A stretch of DNA of 64,000 nt from Nectonema munidae (Eukaryota > Nematomorpha > Nectonematoida > Nectonematidae), in NCBI GenBank assembly GCA_030549495.1, contig JAUIRK010000919.1:1175001-1239000 (forward strand), written 5' to 3'. Under the pieces are notes generated by a model, which had not been told where the DNA came from, searched no databases, and saw only the letters and a program-made list of their open reading frames with translations. Positions 35,638 to 48,919 of the stretch are shown piece after piece (the first letter of the stretch is position 1; every line of letters starts with the position of its first letter). The position numbers were made by a program, and so were the translations under genes.

Positions 35638-35803
35638 CAAAAAATATTTATTCTTTTTAAATACATCGTTGGCCCCCCTTATTTTTAGTTTCGTATAATA
35701 TCCATACTTTGATAAAAATTATTAGAGAGACTAGGTATATCTTTCTATTCTAAAAGTAAGGGGAGCCAACGATATATAAGAATAAATATTATTTTATTTG
35801 AAC
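35638..35803. mobile_element. Hairpin MITE with ~46-bp arms
   Basis: aaatatttattctttttaaa, then tacatcgttggccccccttattt, is mirrored by taaaagtaaggggagccaac, then gatatataagaataaatatt. The stem is nearly perfect with a 70-bp loop. Confidence 0.75.
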
Positions 35804-35829
35804 ATTTTTAGCTCTTGAAATGAATATTG

Positions 35830-37398
35830 ATTAACAATACGCTTAATCCTCATGCTTGTTTACCACGCGTATTTATTGATGCATATCTTTGCATGCATAA
35901 ATCTTTGCTTCTGCTGATGCCAGTCGTGCGTTGCCAAAATCACAATTTCAGGTTGTTATTATCGGGTGCAGTACACAGAAATTCAAAGGTCGGATACCGC
36001 TATTTCGCTCAAATCAAATCCAAATATGGCGTGTGATACATCAAAATGTTACAAATTTTATACTATATTTGAATATGCAATCTATTTTTTTGATAAATAT
36101 TAGTTTTAAAAATATTTACTCTACGTCTTATTCAATACAAATTTTGAGATTGATTAAAACTATATTTCATTACAAGAAAACTTTTCATTGAAATTATGAA
36201 ACTTAACAGTTTAAATGTGTTACAGTTTAGATACTATAACGAAATATTAGAAAAAGAAAAGGAAAATGTGAAAGGGATTAATGTCATTTTTAAAAAAACA
36301 TTAGGCATTTTTTAGGCTCAGAGTTAAAGTTAGATAATGTCATTTTTAAAATAAAGTTTTTGGAAATAATCAAAAATGTTTATTCGCCATTTTAAGTAAA
36401 ATTAATAAAACTTCAGGAACTTAATAATCTTTTATAAAGAAAAAAAAATCATTGTGAGAATATTGATATAATACAAAAAATAGTATACATAACAGAAGAA
36501 GGATGTTGACCGCATTAAAACAAATATAAATCGATAAGCAGTGAAAAATAAGTCTCAAAAGTTCTTCTAACCATAAGTTCTATTTGGATAAATTCTTTTT
36601 ATCATCTTGAATAAATATTTATGCAGCGCAACAGTAGATCAGCAATAACGGCAAGTTTTAAATGGCTTTTGGCATGTTTGATTGATTTAAATTCAAAATA
36701 AACATCCCCATTGCCTTTAGAATACTTGAAATAGACAATATATGTTATTCAAACCAATTTTGTCAGGTTTAATTGATTTTTAAATTTTGTCCAGCACTAA
36801 TAGGATTAAAGATAGATTCTTTTATTCTTGTAAATAACAAAGGAAGTGGCTCATTTTCTTAACTAGTATCTATACTTGAGATGGACGTTGAAGATTCGAT
36901 CGTTGTATTTAAAGTTGTTATTTTTTCAAAACTTTTTAAATCTCTCTTCCTGGATTCTCCTTTATTAGTTTTTCATATAATTTATTCTGCTTTTTTTGAA
37001 ACTTTTTATATAGGACAGTTTTTTATTTTTAAGTCATAAAATTTTATATAATAGGAATGAGTGGTGCCGAGACATATCTGTTAAAATGATATTTTGAATT
37101 ATACTAGTTTGTTTTTAATGTTATTATTCAATATATTTGACACTAAAAATGACTTATTTTGGCCAAAACACCACGCGTAACAGCATCCAGCTTCGAATTC
37201 ACATATTTCTTTTATACCATCCTTTGATCCGGGTGTTGTGTAGTATTACTTAAATAAATAAACCTTTGAGGAGCGGTGGAACACCGGTGTCCCAAGAAAT
37301 GAAAATCAATAATTGCATTGAAAAATAAAGCAGATGATTAGTCTCTAAAGCGCCTGCTTCAAACGGCCACTCACGCCACTTGAAAAGGAAGAACTTAC
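35830..37398 (-). other. Cav2 intron, nothing recognised
   Basis: This is AT-rich sequence with small frames. The two plus-strand frames at 35827-36191 look like chance; they share no motif with any family I know. Confidence 0.5.
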
Positions 37399-37549
37399 GA
37401 GGAATGAGCAGAGAAAGATGAAAGAACTAAAGTAGATGTAGGCCATGTCGACGCCGCACTCGTTTCCGGTTTTTCCCGAATTCGGATCGCACGGTCTGTT
37501 TGATGTACAAGACAGCATGATGAGTTGCCAACTCTCTCCAGTAGCACAT
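37399..37549 (-). CDS. Cav2 exon, domain IV pore end to S6
   Basis: Its first base completes an Arg codon. It then reads [37 protein letters not shown] and [13 protein letters not shown], ending phase 0 at gtaagttc. TGESW contains the domain IV selectivity-filter glutamate. The two extracellular cysteines (R-P-C-D and E-C-G) and FIFLCSFL are those of Cav2. Confidence 0.98.
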
Positions 37550-38665
37550 CTAAGCAAAGTTTTTGAAAAACTATTGTATTTTATAACATCAAATGATTCT
37601 CCCCAGAATAAACTATGGGAAAATGAATAAAATCATTTATTACAGTTTTAGCATTTTTCGTTTACCAGAACACTTATGGTGATGCACAAGAGACGAAATG
37701 ATAATATAACGTATGATTCCTGATTCTAAGAAACTGGCCTAATTGTTCCATCATGATGTCATTAATGGAAGCCAATATCTTTTTTGCATGAGAGTATTTG
37801 AAGTCAACACATCATGCTTAGAAAATATATTCTTGTGCATTGATTTGATTTCACTCATAACTAGAGGCAGCAAAATGCGCTTAAAATGTCTTAAGGAAGT
37901 GACCTAACGACTTAAAAAAATTTAACCTAACAATTTTATTATATACGCATTTTTCTAATGTTTAACTTATTTTTTCAAAATTTGCTTTAACTAGATGGGG
38001 TTTTAGCGCCCCCCCTCCTAAAATTTTCAAATTAATGATATTTATAAAAGAATTAGAGAACTTTTAAATAAAATAACATTATTTTTGTACATGTACGTAC
38101 ACTAATCTAAAACCATTAGCACAGTCTTTTCTACAAATGAACGATGAAAGAAATAGAGATATAATAAGATGAGATTTCGGAACCCTGTTGCTAATATAAA
38201 TGGTCTCGAATTAATAATTTCTTACTCTTAATAATTTCTACTTCATTAATATTAATTAATGATAAAAATGTCATGTTTTGTATAAAGAAAATGTATTGGG
38301 GTTATTCATATTCAATAAAGTTACACTTTGCAAGCAAATAATATGAAAAAGTGGGTGACGAGTAAATTCGTGGACTGACAAATTCATGAATGGGTGAATT
38401 CATGGATCCTAGATTCAGAAAAACTGTTGTTACTTTCGAATCTAAGCTCGCTGCAAGCGCGCTTATTTTTGCGATTCTCGAAAATACAGAATTCTACGGA
38501 AAACTACGGGGATTATCAAAATATGCCCCGCTTAGTTAAACAACAAGTTTAATAAAGTTTCCTTTTTGTTTTGCGAATGAGTTGATTGTGAGTAAAATTC
38601 TATCGAAAAGGACTTGAAAGTAGGACGATTTAAAGTTGATTTATGGCAAGAATAAAGGGACGTAC

Positions 38666-38757
38666 CGGAAGAGAAGAAGCAGACCGGAAATGAAGTCTCG
38701 GAAGTTGTTGTGCCGATTGATCTCCGTGCCCTCGTCCATTGCGATGTTGCCGAAGAC
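38666..38757 (-). CDS. Cav2 exon, domain IV S5-pore linker
   Basis: After gcgcgcttttag it reads [19 protein letters not shown] and [12 protein letters not shown], splitting the last Arg codon at gtacgtcc. It matches VFGNI-x-L-D ... INRHNNF in Cav2; Cav1 has INRNNNF. Confidence 0.97.
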
Positions 38758-41733
38758 CTAAAAGCGCGCAATAACGCTGCAAAGCGAATAAGCATTCTAT
38801 AACTTCCATTTTAGCAAAGCTCAATTTTCTACGCCTCATTCAAAATTTCACGCACTCACTCGTGGAATCGATTGGTATAGAGTGGGATCTCGGATTAAGG
38901 ACGTTTCTCGGATCACCCGTTTGAAAAACACACCGTGACACTCCTTAAAATCGTTGATTCTTTCTTACTTTTCTATCGTGTTCCCAGTTCACGAACATTT
39001 GGTCCGAAAACAGACTTAAGGAATGAGTTAATTTTGCAAAGGTGTGTTCCACTCTTCTGTGCATTCTTTCATATATTCATGCTTTGAGTGAGAGTGCAAG
39101 TAAAGAGCAACATGGTAAAGTGTTTTCATGAAGAAGCCACATTTTAGACCAATTGCATCAAAGTATGAGCATTGAATTTGGAAGGCTGTGATTCGACCAC
39201 AGTTCACGGAGGCGAAAGTCGCCGATTTATCTCATTTATACGGGTATTCTTCTGCACTTGTCTTTCTATACGCCCCAAATCAAACACAGAGCAAATTTTT
39301 TATAAACAGAAAACAAAGTTGTCTCCCTTCAAATCAAAGACGGTATTGATTGTGTTATAGTGACAAATAATTATGAAAGGCTGTCTCACGTCTTCATACT
39401 TTCATCGTTTGGTAGATAGTATTTGAAAATTATGGGGGGTTATCTGCCGTGTCCAACCTCTTGAGGTTTTGGAAGGTACCAAAACATGTAACAGGGGAGT
39501 TTTCCAAAATTCAATAGATGAAAATAGTTAACATTTTACAGAGCATCTTCTAAGTTTAAGGATATAGCTAATGATTTAAATGAAATTTTAATACTTTTTA
39601 TAATGAATACATAAGTTATAATAATTATAATCAATATACAGAGATTCTTAAATGCCATTATTACTTATACTTTAATGATGTTCCAAAATTGAAACTTTTT
39701 AACTCTTCTTGTAAAACAAAGAAGATCTTTAGTCTAATGTACTTAATTTTGAATTAATTTCAGGTAACACGCCGTAGCCTACAAAGTTAAAAATTTGAAT
39801 TTTTAAAAATACAATTTAAAAATGAAATTACTTAGCCCTAAAATCTCTCGTATTTTAATTAGGGTTACGCTATAAAATGTACTCTGATTTAATTTTTTCA
39901 AAAGTCTTTCTCACAATGCTAAAAATAAAAATAGGTCTGGACCCGAAAAAAACAAAAATATGCCTTCTCCGATTCAATTTGGAATTGCAATTGGTAAAAG
40001 CTGAACATTCTTGCGTGTTTATTTACAGTGAATGTGTCAACAAAGTTCACGTATGATAAAGAACGCATAAAACTCCATTTATTACAAAATCTAATATTTC
40101 CACGCAGAATTGAAAATAATGTAAGCTTACGGAATGAGAGCATGAACATACATACAAGCTTGACGAGAAATGCTTCTACTATGCTTTCAAAAAGGTGAAG
40201 TATATATTTGAAAACATGATCAATGGCAATGCGTTTAAATAAACAAGTATAGTAGAAAAACTTTTTTCAATTTTAACTTTCTTTCTTTCTCTAGCATAGA
40301 AAGAACATCGTCAATTGATGACGTAAATTTACTTTAGGGTCAACGTACCAATTTAACAGTTTCAAAAAAGATCTTCTGACTGATTTTGTCTTAATGATTT
40401 CATTGTTATGAAAAAAATATAATTGAGCAAGAAATTAATCAAATATTCTTATAAAATGCTTGTTGAAATATACGGGCTTTTTACTCCAATACTGTGTCCT
40501 TCGTGTAACTACAAATGACTGTGTCCTGCAAAGGTTAAATTACACAGAAAATCTAGGTATATTGTGCTGATATTTAATTGAAAGAATAATCAAAAACACA
40601 ATAATTTTCCAGCGTTGTCTCCCCATTTTATTATATCAAATCAAAGAGGGAGCAACTATAACTTTTGGAAGCTTAATATTTTATAATGGCATTGATTATA
40701 GTGAATAAACTTAGGAGGGGTGTTACATCCTTTCAACATTTTGAGTTCTTCGGAGGTTGTGACCAATAATTATGAGTAGTTGTCTCCTGTATCCGACCTC
40801 TTGAGGTTTTCAAATAATTTCGCAGACTCCTACTTTGAATCCCATATACATCTTTCTTTGAAATGACAACCTTGTTTATAATCTGGGCGGGCAATGCCTT
40901 ATCTTTGAGCTAAGCACTTATTTCACTTATTTATTCGTCTCTGTTTCGATTCGTTGTTACAAATAAAAGGAGGTAGGGAGTGGTTGTTTTCACCCAGACC
41001 TTTGTCAGCCTCCATAAGAACGCATCTTTAGTTTGTGTATAATAAGCAAGGGTGAATGCGTCTTTCAAAAATGATTTATAAAGTGCGTCGTATTGCGAAA
41101 ATACTGTCATAACATTAAGAGAGCTAAAAATTAAAAAAAGAACTAAAATATTTTTGTTTATAAGTAATTTATTTCAAATGTGGAAATCATTCAAATTTTG
41201 ACTGCTAAATTTGCTACGTGTGTAAAACATACTTTCCAAGTTTTTCCTGAATGGAACTGTAGTAGGATAAGAATTTAATTGTTATAGTTTGACAAAAATT
41301 GTTTAAAAACATCGGAAAAGGAATGAAAGAATTTACAAATATTAGAAGCAGCTCTTAAACTTAGATGCGACTCCGTCCTAGAAATATGATAAAAACAAGA
41401 ATATCTGTTCAACATGTGGAGACACAAGATGTAATTTTTATATGAAAAAGAATATTTAAATTAGAATTTTTTGAATAACTTATTGTTAGCTTTAGCAGAT
41501 GCTTAAAGAATGCACTCAGTGTAGATTATACTCGTATGAAAAGTGGCCCTGGATTTCTAAATTCCCAGAGAAAAGGACGAGTCTTCTCCCCTGTGACACC
41601 GCCTGTCTCCACTGAGCACGGCCGAGTGTAGGAGATTGCAGTTGAACTCTGAAATTGTATATTTCAAACATTTGATTGAATGTGTGTTTTGGTGCAGGTG
41701 GATGAATAGAAGCCCTTCCACAACGCTAACTAA
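38758..41733 (-). other. Cav2 intron, 5' part of which shows nothing recognisable
   Basis: Part of the 6.4-kb intron between the S5 and pore exons. I see AT-rich unique sequence, and a pair of short similar segments near 39430 and 40780 (cctcttgaggtttt after a tgtccgacct-like word). No frame resembles a known protein. Confidence 0.5.
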
Positions 41734-44453
41734 TAGGGTATGACATACTTTTTGAAAAAATAAAAATGCTAAAATTAAGAGTTGTACATTTGTCAATTAC
41801 TATTTATAGATAATTTAAATGTTGCATAACTTTCTGAAAAATTAATGTTTAGCTAGAGGGAAGTGAAGATAAGTTTTTGAATGCCAGATTATATATATAT
41901 AATCAATCAATTTTTTGAAAAAAATTTGATTATTTGATTAAAATTTTGCAATTTTTCAAAGTAAAATATAATTTTATATATTTAAAAGATGAGAAAAGTC
42001 GTTTTACTTTTTAAAAAAGGCACTTTTTCAATATTTTGAATTTGAGTTCTAATAAAAGGTTCTAGTTTTTCCCCTCCACAAACTTTTTCAGCGGCATCTG
42101 TAGCAAGCTTTACTGCTCGCTCACAACTTTGTGCATGTCAAGAATATGGAAAAAAATTTAATGGAAAATCTTTTAAATTATGAAGCTGAGTAAAGACATT
42201 TTTGTTGTAAAAATAGGCTCCATAACTTTTTCTTTATCCCAATCAATAAGGGTTTTGAGATGAATAGCATTAATATTAACTGTACTTGCAACTTTGTAAG
42301 TTTCATTATTACATCAATAGAAAAACGTCCATCTTCTAAACTTTCAGAACAAAATAGAGAAACAAGCACATTTTCTGGATGAGCCAACCATGACAAGATA
42401 AGGTTTTGAAATATTTTTAATTATTACGTCTTGTTTTTGCCAAAGTCGAAATAATTTAATCAAATGACAACGACAATATTTAATATCAACCTTAAATTTG
42501 ATTTCAAAAAACATTGGTATACTTGAGTTACCCATGCTGCAAGTAATTTTAGAACTTTAGTTTCTTCAGTATCAAGATTATGTTTGCTCAGAGCAAACGT
42601 GGCATGCCACAACTTAACCACTTGCTGTGAGATAAATAACTATCTTTATAGGCTGGTGCTTTAAAATCAACCTTTTGTTACTTCTTGAAGATGGTTCCAA
42701 GCTAAAATACTATCATGAATCATCTTTTTTAAAGCATCTTCTCCAAAACTGAAATAGCTTCAAAACTATAATTTCTTTGTAAAGTTGTCCAAACGTTAGT
42801 TCATTAATATGAAGAAAACAAGACGAGCGGAATAATTTTTTATCTAGAAGCTGTTCAATATGTTTTAAAATTTATGATTAGTTATAAACCTCATTACCAA
42901 TAAATTCAAGACCTTCATCTAATCCATTTGTTTTCATCCAATAGTAGAATCCATGAGCGTATTTTAAAGAGGATTTAGTTTTTAAATCATTTTCAACAGT
43001 TTAATGTGTTAGGTACCTTCCTTCAGGTTCTTCAGTTACAGTCATATCATTTTCTTAATAAATACTTTTTTGTAAATGGAAGTTGTAACTCAACGTTCAC
43101 GCCAAAGTTTTGTCATTTCTACTGTCAATAAGAATACCAGTAATTGTATGATTCTTTAATTTAAAATTTTCTTTCATTACCGATAATTTTATACCGCGAA
43201 AAACTTTTTTACAATCACAAATAAATGTAATTGGTTTGAACTTAACCCATTTACGACCAATGTTCCCAAAGGGAACAGAGACGAATTCCTACTTTAAATG
43301 GAATTAAATAGGAATTACTAAAGTCGTCTGCTTTGCTTGGTCTTAAATGTCCTGCTGCCACAAGATCCTAACCCGTTAATAATAGCAGCCGTTCCTGTAG
43401 ATTAAACCCCAAATGTTACAGAAACAACTGCATCATTATTTATAATCAAATGATTTCACTTAAAAATTTGAAGTTTTTCAGTTAACTCACTTGTTTCATT
43501 TTCCATTGTGTCATTTGATGATGTTTCATTTTCTGTTTTATCTTCATTAGATTCAGAGAAAAAAAGGTCCTGAATTTTTGAGTTCAAATCTCTATTGTTG
43601 TTTTGTTCAAGTTTCAATCTTTTTTGTTCTTTGGCTATACGCTTATTTTTTTGTCCATCCTGTATGTTTCTTTGGCATCTAATTTAACTTCTTGCATTGA
43701 AGAAATACTTCCATATTTTTCGTGTTGATTCTTTATCCAAAGTAGTTCTTTCTTAGGTAGTCTCATTTTTGAATCACATTTACAAATACGATTTGTTTTG
43801 CAAAAAGTATTTTCTTCTTTACAAAGAACAGTAGGACATCTACATAAAGACAAATCAAATAATTTTTCAAGATCTGATAATTTTTATTGGATTTTTTTGC
43901 TTTACTTTTTGCTATGAAAGAAAAGGCAGACCAAGCTCGACTAATTCGTTTGTCTATGCTTTTTTGACTGCATATCACTGGTTTTTTGAAGTCACTGTTT
44001 GATTGCGACCATCGATTAATAATGTCTTCAGCTACTTTAGAAAATTTTGTTTGTATATTTAAATTTCTTGCATTTTTATCTTCCATGAAAATTACGTTTT
44101 GCTGTATGGAAATACATCTTCTTAAAACATCTTTTAAAGTTAGAAATTCTGAAGAAAGAAAGTCGCTGGGACCTCCAAGATAAATGCTGAGATTAGTATT
44201 AAAAGACGAGTTTTTTTTGGAACAAAAGCAGACATATTTAAAAAATTAAACAAAAAATTTCAAAAAAAATTTTTAAAATAGATTTATATTTGTAAAATTA
44301 TGCAAAATATGTGAAACAAAATTGTATTTCCCTGTAGCTAAAATTTTTTTTCCAAAAAATTTTTTTACGTTACCATATTGCAGTAACTAATATACATTAG
44401 AAAAGGTACACACCAAACCATAATTTAAAAGTGCTTTAGTATGACATACCCTA
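41734..44453 (-). mobile_element. DNA transposon of unassigned superfamily
   Basis: Left end TAGGGTATGACATACTTTTT. The right end, inverted, is TAGGGTATGTCATACTAAAG, so 16 or so of 20 bases match. The flanks share gctaa but no clean target duplication was found. Inside, the minus strand holds broken ORFs (42178-44086) that I cannot place in hAT, piggyBac, pogo, Mutator or Harbinger. It occupies the Cav2 intron between the S5 and pore exons. Confidence 0.6.
42178..44086 (-). pseudogene. Unassigned transposon ORFs, broken
   Basis: The first frame (43763-44086) reads FSKVAEDIINRWSQSNSDFK then ICSQKSIDKRISRAW and SFIAKSKAKKSNK. A second (43635-43853) has LCRCPTVLCKEENTFC and NRICKCDSKMRLPKKELLWI, a cysteine cluster (C-x-C-x5-C-x6-C-x5-C-x-C) that may bind zinc. 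Later frames (42344-42535, 42178-42396) give KYCRCHLIKLFRLW and SWLAHPENVLVSLFCSE. Many stops lie between. From memory, similar long ORFs of unknown function recur in arthropod and cnidarian genomes, but I cannot name the family with confidence. Confidence 0.45.
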
Positions 44454-45173
44454 CTTGCTAATGCTAATCACCAACCGTTGCATACACCACCCTTTGAAAT
44501 GGTTGAACCCAGCACCCCATACTGTACAATAATCGCATAAATATTAATAATTTTAATGAATTTATCAAACTAGCTAATTTATAATGGAATAGTTTTGGGG
44601 TAAAAAACAAATATTTTTTTCACATCTCTCTCTTTAAGAAGATCCTGGCTCCTTGTTATCATCAGAGATAGGATGAATGATGGCATGAAGGAATGATAGA
44701 AAAATTGAGAAGCAGAGAAGTGAAAAAAGGAACAAATTTTGGCAAAAATCGTTATGGCAACACTTTTTTGCACAATACATTGCTTGTAATCCTTTTCTCT
44801 GATGATTCACACAAAAGAATTCTTAGTGCCGATATAAGAATCATATTTTACAGCATACCCACTTTAGAAGATGCATAAATTGTCTTCTCGAGGAAACCTA
44901 CTCTTACTTTAAAATATTTTCCCAACTATCAAACTAAGAAACTCAATTTCTTTACTGCTTTAAAACGCAATAACCAATTGAATATAGATTAGCGATTATC
45001 AAGCTTTCAAAATTAGTTAAATACCAAACGAATTTGGTTATTTAAATTATGTAGAAAGAATAAAGTATTTATTTCCTTGGAATTAATAACTATAGAGATT
45101 ATAGAGCAAGTAGGTCTGTTGCATAACAACAATCAAAATATGAATGCAATGACGTGAAGTAAATGTCTCTTAC

Positions 45174-45239
45174 CTGCATTCCTATGATCGAGTAAATGAA
45201 AAAGAGCATGCCAATCAACAAACAAACATATGGCAGGGA
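45174..45239 (-). CDS. Cav2 exon, segment IVS5
   Basis: After tttacttttag the 22 codons read SLPYVCLLIGMLFFIYSIIG MQ, ending phase 0 at gtaagaga. This is the hydrophobic S5 helix of domain IV, nearly identical to other Cav2 channels. A 77-bp intron separates it from the S4 exon. Confidence 0.97.
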
Positions 45240-45316
45240 CTAAAAGTAAAAAGTCTTAAACTCCATACACTTTCCACTCAGGAAAAATAAAGCGTATGTT
45301 AACAAAAGTAACGTAC

Positions 45317-45454
45317 TTTAAAGGATTGCATGAATGTCCATATGAGCATTCGGATGGTGTAGCCCTGACGTAGAAGTTTGATCAGTCTCGCGGCTCTGAA
45401 CAACCGCAAGAAGCCGAGGTTTATGAAGTTGCTCTGATTTTTCGAAGTGACAGC
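45317..45454 (-). CDS. Cav2 exon, voltage sensor IVS4
   Basis: Reads [40 protein letters not shown] and FMQSFK, phase 0 on both sides, with donor gtacgtt. The Arg/Lys at every third position is the S4 voltage sensor. The acceptor (gatacgaaag) is weak, so the start could move a few codons, but phase and fit are good. Confidence 0.94.
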
Positions 45455-45805
45455 CTTTCGTATCAAATAATATGATGAAGGTATTAAAAGTTGTTAAAAT
45501 AAATGAAACTCTTGCTGTTCTCAACCTATTTAACCAACTTTCTGCCTATATGATACCATTAGTTGAAGAGAATTACAAGCTTAGATATGGTAAAATGCCA
45601 AACTATAGTAACATGTTAAAATATGGCAGGGGTGGCCAAACTTTTTTTATATAAGGGCTACTTTTTTTGTAGAAATTTTTGGCGGTCTACCTTGTAAGTA
45701 TAAAAAATAATTAATATTATTAAAACAAATGTAACTTTTGCTGTTTTATATAAGTAAAAAAAATTTTTATTAACTTCAAAATATACAACTTAAAAATTAT
45801 AAAAA

Positions 45806-47666
45806 CTAATTTTTTTTTGAGGATGAAACCTGGCACTGCATATTTTGTGCTAGTTTTTCAAAATTTGGATCAAAATTTGTCAGGGCGATTCTTAAACATG
45901 CCTGCAAATGTTCGTTAGTTAATTGAGATCTATGTTTTGTTTTTATACTATTCATCGAAGAAAAAGCAGATTCACACAAATATGTGGATCCGAAAAACGA
46001 ATGGAAAGTAGCAAATACCCTCCAAATGTTGGGGTATTTATCTTTAAAAATATATTTTATAAAATTTTTCGACCCATGCATTGATTTAAGACTTAAGTCA
46101 CATTTTATATTTATAAGTTCTTCTTCTAATTCAGCCAAATTGCCAATTTGTAGAAAGTCGCCAATTTTTTTAGCTAAAAATTCAATACTCACGTCGTCCT
46201 TGAAGGGGTTTAGTAGAAAAGTGGTGATACTTTCAATATTATTAAAACTTTCGAATCTTTTTTCAAACTCATTCATGAGAGTTCTTAGAATAACTACATA
46301 TCTATCCACATTTAATCTTTTTTCAGCACCTCTTTCGTCATCTAAATTCGGAAAATGTTTTAAGTCGCCACGTTCAATTTGTTTAAGTTGTATATTCAAC
46401 TTTTCTTTAAATGAATTTACATGACTAACCATTTCAATTATTGATTTATCTTTGCCTTGTAATTGGGTATTTAGTAGGCTTATCTTCTCAGTAACGTCGC
46501 AAAAAAAGCTAGATCGCAGCGCCATTCTGAATCACTCAATTGAACATATTGAATTTTTTTAGTTTCAAGAAAAATGCAAACTTTTGTTAATAGTTCTCTG
46601 AAACGAGTCAAAAACTTAGCACGGCTTAGACATCTAACATCTGTGTGTAAAAGCAATTCATTGTGTTCTTCTCCACACTCTTTTAGCAAAGCACGAAACT
46701 CTCGACGCGATAAACTCTTTGACCTGATGTAGTTGACAGTTTTGAACACTATGTCCATGACATGATCAAAGTTTAAAACTTTTGAGCATAGGACTTGATT
46801 ATGTATGATGCAATGATAATCAATAAATCTGGGAAACTTATCATCGCGCTTACAACGAGAAATAAAGCCATTATTGCAACTAGTCATTTCAGGGGCACCA
46901 TCTGTTGTAATTGAAACCAGTTTGGAAATTGGAAAATTTGTAAGTGATATAAATTCTTTGAATGAGTTGAAATATCTTCACCTCTAGTGCGTTCATTCAT
47001 CGGAATTATTGTTAACAACTCTTCTACGGCTGACATGTCAACAAAAACCATTCTGATGAAAACACAGAGTTGAGCAGTGCCAATATAGTCAGTCGACTCG
47101 TCAAACTGTAATGAGAGAACAACGCACTTATCAACATTAATTTGTAGAGCTTGCTCAAGATCTTGACTGATATCCTCTGTTCTTAGCATAATAGTATTTT
47201 GTGACAATGACAAGTTATTTATACATGTCATAATTTCGGACTTATTTTCGAAGTTTTCAAATAAAACGTCTCCCGCTTTGATGAAAGCTTATTTTACTAT
47301 TTCTCCATCGCTAAAAGATTTCTTATGTTTAATTAATGTTTGAGTAATTTTGAATGAAGCGATTGTAGCAGATTTTGAGCTTGTGTTGTATTTAAAAAAG
47401 CTATTTTGTTGTTCAAGCAATTCTGCTTTGAGTTGTTTAACTTTTGATTTTCTTAAGGCTGTATTTTGTGGAAAATCAATAGAATAATTTTTGTGAACTT
47501 TAAAAAAATGTCTCTCCACGTTCACTTTTTTAGGCAATGCAACTATTCCCTTACAAATTAAACATAAACACTTGTTATTGTTCATTACAAAAAAGTAGTT
47601 CTCTTCCCATTCATTATGATAATGGTAAGTTTTTCTTTTTTTAAAAGATGATCCTGGCTCATTCAT
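45806..47666 (-). pseudogene. hAT transposase (SCAND3/ZBED-like), frameshifted
   Basis: The N-terminal frame (47289-47666) has a BED-like zinc finger: CLCLICKGIVALPKKVNVER, then HFFKVH. The next (46884-47231) has LQFDESTDYIGTAQLCVFIR. The third (46480-46887) has the FIDYHCIIHNQVLCSKVL motif and NELLLHTDVRCLSRAKFL. The last (45806-46525) ends with the hAT dimerisation motif CESAFSSMNSIKTKHRSQL and an AQNMQCQVSS tail. Four frames cover a nearly complete protein of about 600 residues, broken by frameshifts at about 47250, 46885 and 46500. The copy looks fairly young but not functional as read. Confidence 0.88.
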
Positions 47667-48919
47667 TTATCAGCCACAAAGATAAAATCAAATATAGTTA
47701 AAACTACTTCTAAAAAAGGTAATAAAAGATAGTAATAAAGGTACTTTTATAAAAGGTTAATTTTGTAAAAAATTGTTATTAAGTTGAACATTATAAACAA
47801 AATTGCCCAAGATTTTAATTAACTTGTTCTCATATTTCTTAATTATTTTATAATTACTAATTTAAATTTATGTGTATTCAAAATTAAATGAGTTTAAATC
47901 TTACAAAACAGTAAAATTTTTATGAATGAATTTGAATAAAGGTATAGGTATCGTGGGGCGTTTCATTGAGAAGTTCAACCAAGACCGCTTATGTCGAACT
48001 ATGAATAGACTTGTAGTACGCGAATCGAACCCAACACTTTGTGTTCAATGTCCGACGGGCTACCTAAACTACCCACGCCCCCATAATTATAAAAACCTAA
48101 TCTACCCATGCCTCTATATTAAATATATTAAATAAAAGTTTAGTATTATTTAGAAATTACTATTGTTCTAGTATTTTTTATATTTGACACTGGTACGTTG
48201 CGTATTTATTTTTTGACAAAATTTTTTTTTAGGTTTTTAATTAAATATCAATTGATTATTTATGTTGACATCTATTTTTTATAATGATTTTTTCATTAAT
48301 TTCACTTTTTTACATTTAATTATTTTTAATTTGATTTAATAAAATTATGACAAGCATGCCCTTCAAATAGAAAAAAATTCAAGCAAGGATGTTATTTTTC
48401 TTAAGTTACTTGTCGAATAACTGAAAGATTTAAAATAGATTTAGTAATTTAGTATACTTCATTATAGTAAATGTGTCACATGCGCATATAAAAAGACTAA
48501 ATTAGAATTTTTTAACATTGACTTCAAAAGTTGCTATAAACAATAATTAGAATTTTTTATATTAAAATTTGATAGAAACTTGCATATTGTTACTATTGTT
48601 CAGTAAGGCAAAATGAGACACTGAATTAACGAAAAAAAATTAAATTATAAGTAGATTAAAAAAAATTTTCTTAATAGATCTGACAAAAAATTCTACGTAA
48701 TACTTTTTCTTTAAATTATAAATTATTGCTTTATTACATAAGATTAAATTTAATATAATTTTCCTATTTCAAACCTTAAAAAAAATTTTTTTTTGAAAAT
48801 TGTAGTCATAAAAGTAAACATTTTTTTAATCATTTCGATATACCGAAAAAACAGTTCTACTAAATGTCTTAGTGTCACAATATGTCTAAAAGAATTCTAA
48901 AAATATTTAAAAAGTTCAT

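Noticed and set aside
45984-46424. 146-codon plus-strand ORF
   Set aside because: Antisense shadow of the hAT transposase C-terminal frame.
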